6,740 nt of DNA from Candidatus Eiseniibacteriota bacterium. Its GTDB lineage: Bacteria > Eisenbacteria > RBG-16-71-46. The position numbers were made by a program, and so were the translations under genes. The notes beneath the pieces are model-generated. The model was not told the DNA's origin and did no database searches. It saw nothing but the letters and a program-made list of their open reading frames with translations. Of this stretch, positions 4,805-6,740 are shown in pieces (positions within the stretch are counted from its first letter, which is position 1; every line of letters starts with the position of its first letter). The stretch spans positions 1-6,740 of the forward strand of contig VBPB01000147.1 in assembly GCA_005893365.1 (NCBI GenBank), read 5' to 3'.

Positions 4805-6740
4805 GCGCGAGCCTCCATTGCGCCGGCGGCCCGTAGTTGGACGGGTCGTCCACCTGGGACTGCTTGACGAAATCGTTGACGTCGAACACCGCCGGGTCGT
4901 ACTGGCCCACGCCCCACACCCGGCCACGGCCGGTGACGCCGTCGACGCGGTTGATGACGCGGGTGCCGAAGATGTTCTGGCCGGCCAGGCTCACGTCGAA
5001 GCGCTGCGCGCCAAATCGAATGGCGCGATCCAACTTCATGTCGGCGGTGACCTGGAACAGCGCGTTGCGCGAGTTGGGCTCGGCCGACCGCGTCGAGTTG
5101 GGGCCGAACACCGGCGTGTAGGCGCGGCCGGACTGTCCCTGCACGTAGAAGTTGATGCCGGTCTGCTTGAGCCACTCCAACGCGTGCGGCGCCCGGTCGG
5201 TGAATCGCAGGTCGAAGTTGACCGACACCTTGTGCGGCCGGTTCCAGCTCACGAACGTCTCGGAGAGCCGCGTCTCGGCGGCGTCGAACTGGCCCAACTG
5301 GGCGATCTTGGCCTCGTTGGGATCGCTGCTCTTCCCGCGCGTCTGCTGGAAGGTGTAGGAGATCTTGCCCGACCAGTAGCCGGCCCCGCGCCGCTTCTCG
5401 ACCTCGACCTCGAACCCGCGCGAGCGGGCGTAGTGCCCGTTCAGGTAGATCAGCACCGGCACTAGGTTCGAGCCCTGGGTCCGCGTGAACAGCGTGGACA
5501 CCGGGTAGTCGTAGAGATCCTTGACGAAGAACGTGGCGTTCACCGCCGCCCCCGACTCGAACTGGTGCTTCGCCCCCACCTCGTAGTTGATGGACACCTG
5601 CGGGTTGAGGTTGGGATTGCCCAGCAGCGGGAACGACTCGCTCGAGATCGAGGTGAGCTTCGAGTACACGAAGCGGTAGGACGGGATCTGCGTGAACTCG
5701 CCGTAGTTGAAGAAGAACGAGCTGTGCTCGGTGATCGGGTGGGCGACGCTCATGCGCGGCGAGAACTTGAGCTTGTAGCGCCGGCCGAAGAACGAATGCG
5801 TGTTGTTGAAGAACTCCTCGCGCGTGGTGGGCGTGATGCTGACGGTGTCGGCGATGTCGGCGAGCGCGCGCTCGGCCTCGCGTCCCACGAACCAGTAGTC
5901 GGCGCGCAGCCCCAGGTTGGCGGTGAAGCCCTCGAACTCCAGCCGGTCGCCGACGTAGAGATCGCCGATCCACGGGTGCACGCGCCAGATGTCGTGCGTG
6001 CCGCCCAGACCCTGGGGATCCGGGTCCCACGGGTTCTCGATGGTGACGTACTGGGCGGTCTGCGACTGGTGTTCGAGACCCAGCTCGAACTCGTTCCGGC
6101 GGACGCGCTTGGTGAGCCCCCATGTCACGCGGTAGGCCAGGCTGCGCCGGTCCTGCCAGGTGTTGTCGTCGCCGGTGTCGCGGAAGTAGTCGGTGCGCGC
6201 CGGGTTGTCCGAGTAGCAGGTGTCACAGGGCGCGCGCCTGCTCTGGCAGGTGTCGCAGGGCACGGTGCAGGTGTCGCAGGGCAGCAGCGGCAGCGACAGG
6301 TCGTCGGGCGGCTCGTACTCGGTCCACAGCTTGCCCTGCACGTCGCGGCGCTGGGCGCTGAAGAAGCGCGAGAACTGCATCTCGGTGTAGCCGGTGGTCG
6401 ACAGCGTGCGCCGCCACTTGAGCGAGGTCTGGAGGTTGTCCTCGAAGATCGTCGGCGCGTGATCGATGCGGTTCTTCCAGATCCACGGGTAGCTCGGGTC
6501 GCCCACGTCGCCGGCCGCGTTGATGAAGGTGCGGCTGAAGCCCTGATCGATGGCGATGCGGCGCGAGAGATCCAGGTTCCAGCGGTCGGTGGCGCTCGAC
6601 TTCCAGGAGAGCGCCAGGCGCCCTGCCCAGTTGTTGTCCTCGGAGGGCGCGAAGAACGACCCGTAGGTCACCTGGCGGTCGTAGACCAGGTCCTCGTAGC
6701 TGGAGCGCAGGTGCGGGTGGCCGGGGAGCCTGCTGACGCC
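4788..6740 (-). CDS. TonB-dependent outer-membrane receptor, C-terminal part (5' end outside window)
   Basis: The frame is open to the right edge, so the N-terminus (signal peptide, TonB box, plug) is missing; 650 residues and a TAG stop are present. The visible part is beta-barrel. It has alternating polar/aromatic strands throughout, a receptor-like stretch at fragment residues about 335-395 (NYGEFTQIPSY, then GNPNLNPQVSINYEVG, then FFVKDLYDY), and the C-terminal end WRLALDYDF, whose last Phe fits the signal read by the BAM machinery. The GNPNLxP...YE.G...F..D..DY pattern is typical of FCB-group TonB-dependent receptors. These proteins import bulky substrates across the outer membrane using TonB energy; the substrate cannot be read here. 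The oddity is a loop at residues 154-175 with three PCDTC motifs holding all six cysteines of the fragment. The gene overlaps the next one by 17 bp and is the first visible cistron of the block. Family call is confident; substrate is unknown. Confidence 0.9.
   Translation of the reverse strand, partial: GVSRLPGHPHLRSSYEDLVYDRQVTYGSFFAPSEDNNWAGRLALSWKSSATDRWNLDLSRRIAIDQGFSRTFINAAGDVGDPSYPWIWKNRIDHAPTIFEDNLQTSLKWRRTLSTTGYTEMQFSRFFSAQRRDVQGKLWTEYEPPDDLSLPLLPCDTCTVPCDTCQSRRAPCDTCYSDNPARTDYFRDTGDDNTWQDRRSLAYRVTWGLTKRVRRNEFELGLEHQSQTAQYVTIENPWDPDPQGLGGTHDIWRVHPWIGDLYVGDRLEFEGFTANLGLRADYWFVGREAERALADIADTVSITPTTREEFFNNTHSFFGRRYKLKFSPRMSVAHPITEHSSFFFNYGEFTQIPSYRFVYSKLTSISSESFPLLGNPNLNPQVSINYEVGAKHQFESGAAVNATFFVKDLYDYPVSTLFTRTQGSNLVPVLIYLNGHYARSRGFEVEVEKRRGAGYWSGKISYTFQQTRGKSSDPNEAKIAQLGQFDAAETRLSETFVSWNRPHKVSVNFDLRFTDRAPHALEWLKQTGINFYVQGQSGRAYTPVFGPNSTRSAEPNSRNALFQVTADMKLDRAIRFGAQRFDVSLAGQNIFGTRVINRVDGVTGRGRVWGVGQYDPAVFDVNDFVKQSQVDDPSNYGPPAQWRLALDYDF
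4812..4816 (-). promoter_or_regulatory. Shine-Dalgarno GGAGG for the PorV-like gene
   Basis: GGAGG on the minus strand lies 7 bases before the TTG at 4804-4802. It sits inside the end of the receptor gene. No ATG or GTG in this frame gives a signal peptide at the N-terminus, so this site decides the TTG start. Confidence 0.75.
6216..6282 (-). repeat. Three copies of a 16-bp unit encoding PCDTC
   Basis: On the plus strand gcaggtgtcRcagggc occurs at 6216-6231, 6246-6261 and 6267-6282. The last two copies are identical and the first differs by one base (a for g), which is silent. Spacings of 30 and 21 bp are multiples of three, so each copy is read in the same frame as Pro-Cys-Asp-Thr-Cys inside the TonB-dependent receptor (fragment residues 154-158, 161-165, 171-175). 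The linkers are TV and QSRRA. Confidence 0.9.

Noticed and set aside
4805..4927. Possible upstream extension of the PorV-like protein to 4927
   Set aside because: The extra residues are Ser/Thr/Arg-rich out-of-frame reading of the receptor gene and would bury the signal peptide.
4590..5465. Plus-strand open frame of about 291 codons spanning the receptor/PorV junction
   Set aside because: It crosses two well-supported minus-strand genes, with Arg/Ala/Val-rich composition and no domain; shadow frame.

Overview
The window is one tightly packed minus-strand gene block, with no intergenic DNA and no gene on the plus strand. It is strongly G+C-rich with G/C-biased third codon positions, which is why many long shadow frames are open. 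All five products look exported to the outer membrane or cell surface: a TonB-dependent receptor, a PorV/PorQ-type barrel, two lipoproteins, and a secreted protein with a C-terminal domain resembling type IX secretion (T9SS) sorting domains. This points to a Gram-negative, high-GC member of the FCB superphylum. A Candidatus Eisenbacteria-like lineage, or possibly a high-GC Rhodothermota-like one, is my best guess; this is inferred from protein style and not from a marker gene.

Layout in order of transcription (right to left): (1) 6740-4788, C-terminal 650 residues of a TonB-dependent outer-membrane receptor, cut by the window edge, with a loop holding three PCDTC motifs; (2) 4804-3749, PorV/PorQ-family barrel starting at TTG inside the end of the receptor gene; (3) 3749-2589, lipoprotein ending in NHL-type beta-propeller repeats; (4) 2592-583, 669-residue secreted protein with an unrecognised N-terminal beta-rich region, a fibronectin-III-like region and the T9SS-like C-terminal domain; (5) 583-1, the first 194 codons of a lipoprotein with tandem Ig/FN3-like domains containing DPDG motifs, cut by the left edge.

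The four gene junctions overlap by 17, 1, 4 and 1 bp, and three of the four starts are non-ATG codons preceded by a GGAGG Shine-Dalgarno sequence. The five genes therefore very probably form one translationally coupled operon whose promoter lies beyond the right edge and whose terminator lies beyond the left edge. My working hypothesis is a surface assembly: a receptor/transporter with surface lipoproteins, plus a PorV-like protein that could hand over the CTD-bearing cargo. The gene content and overlaps are seen directly; the joint function is inference.
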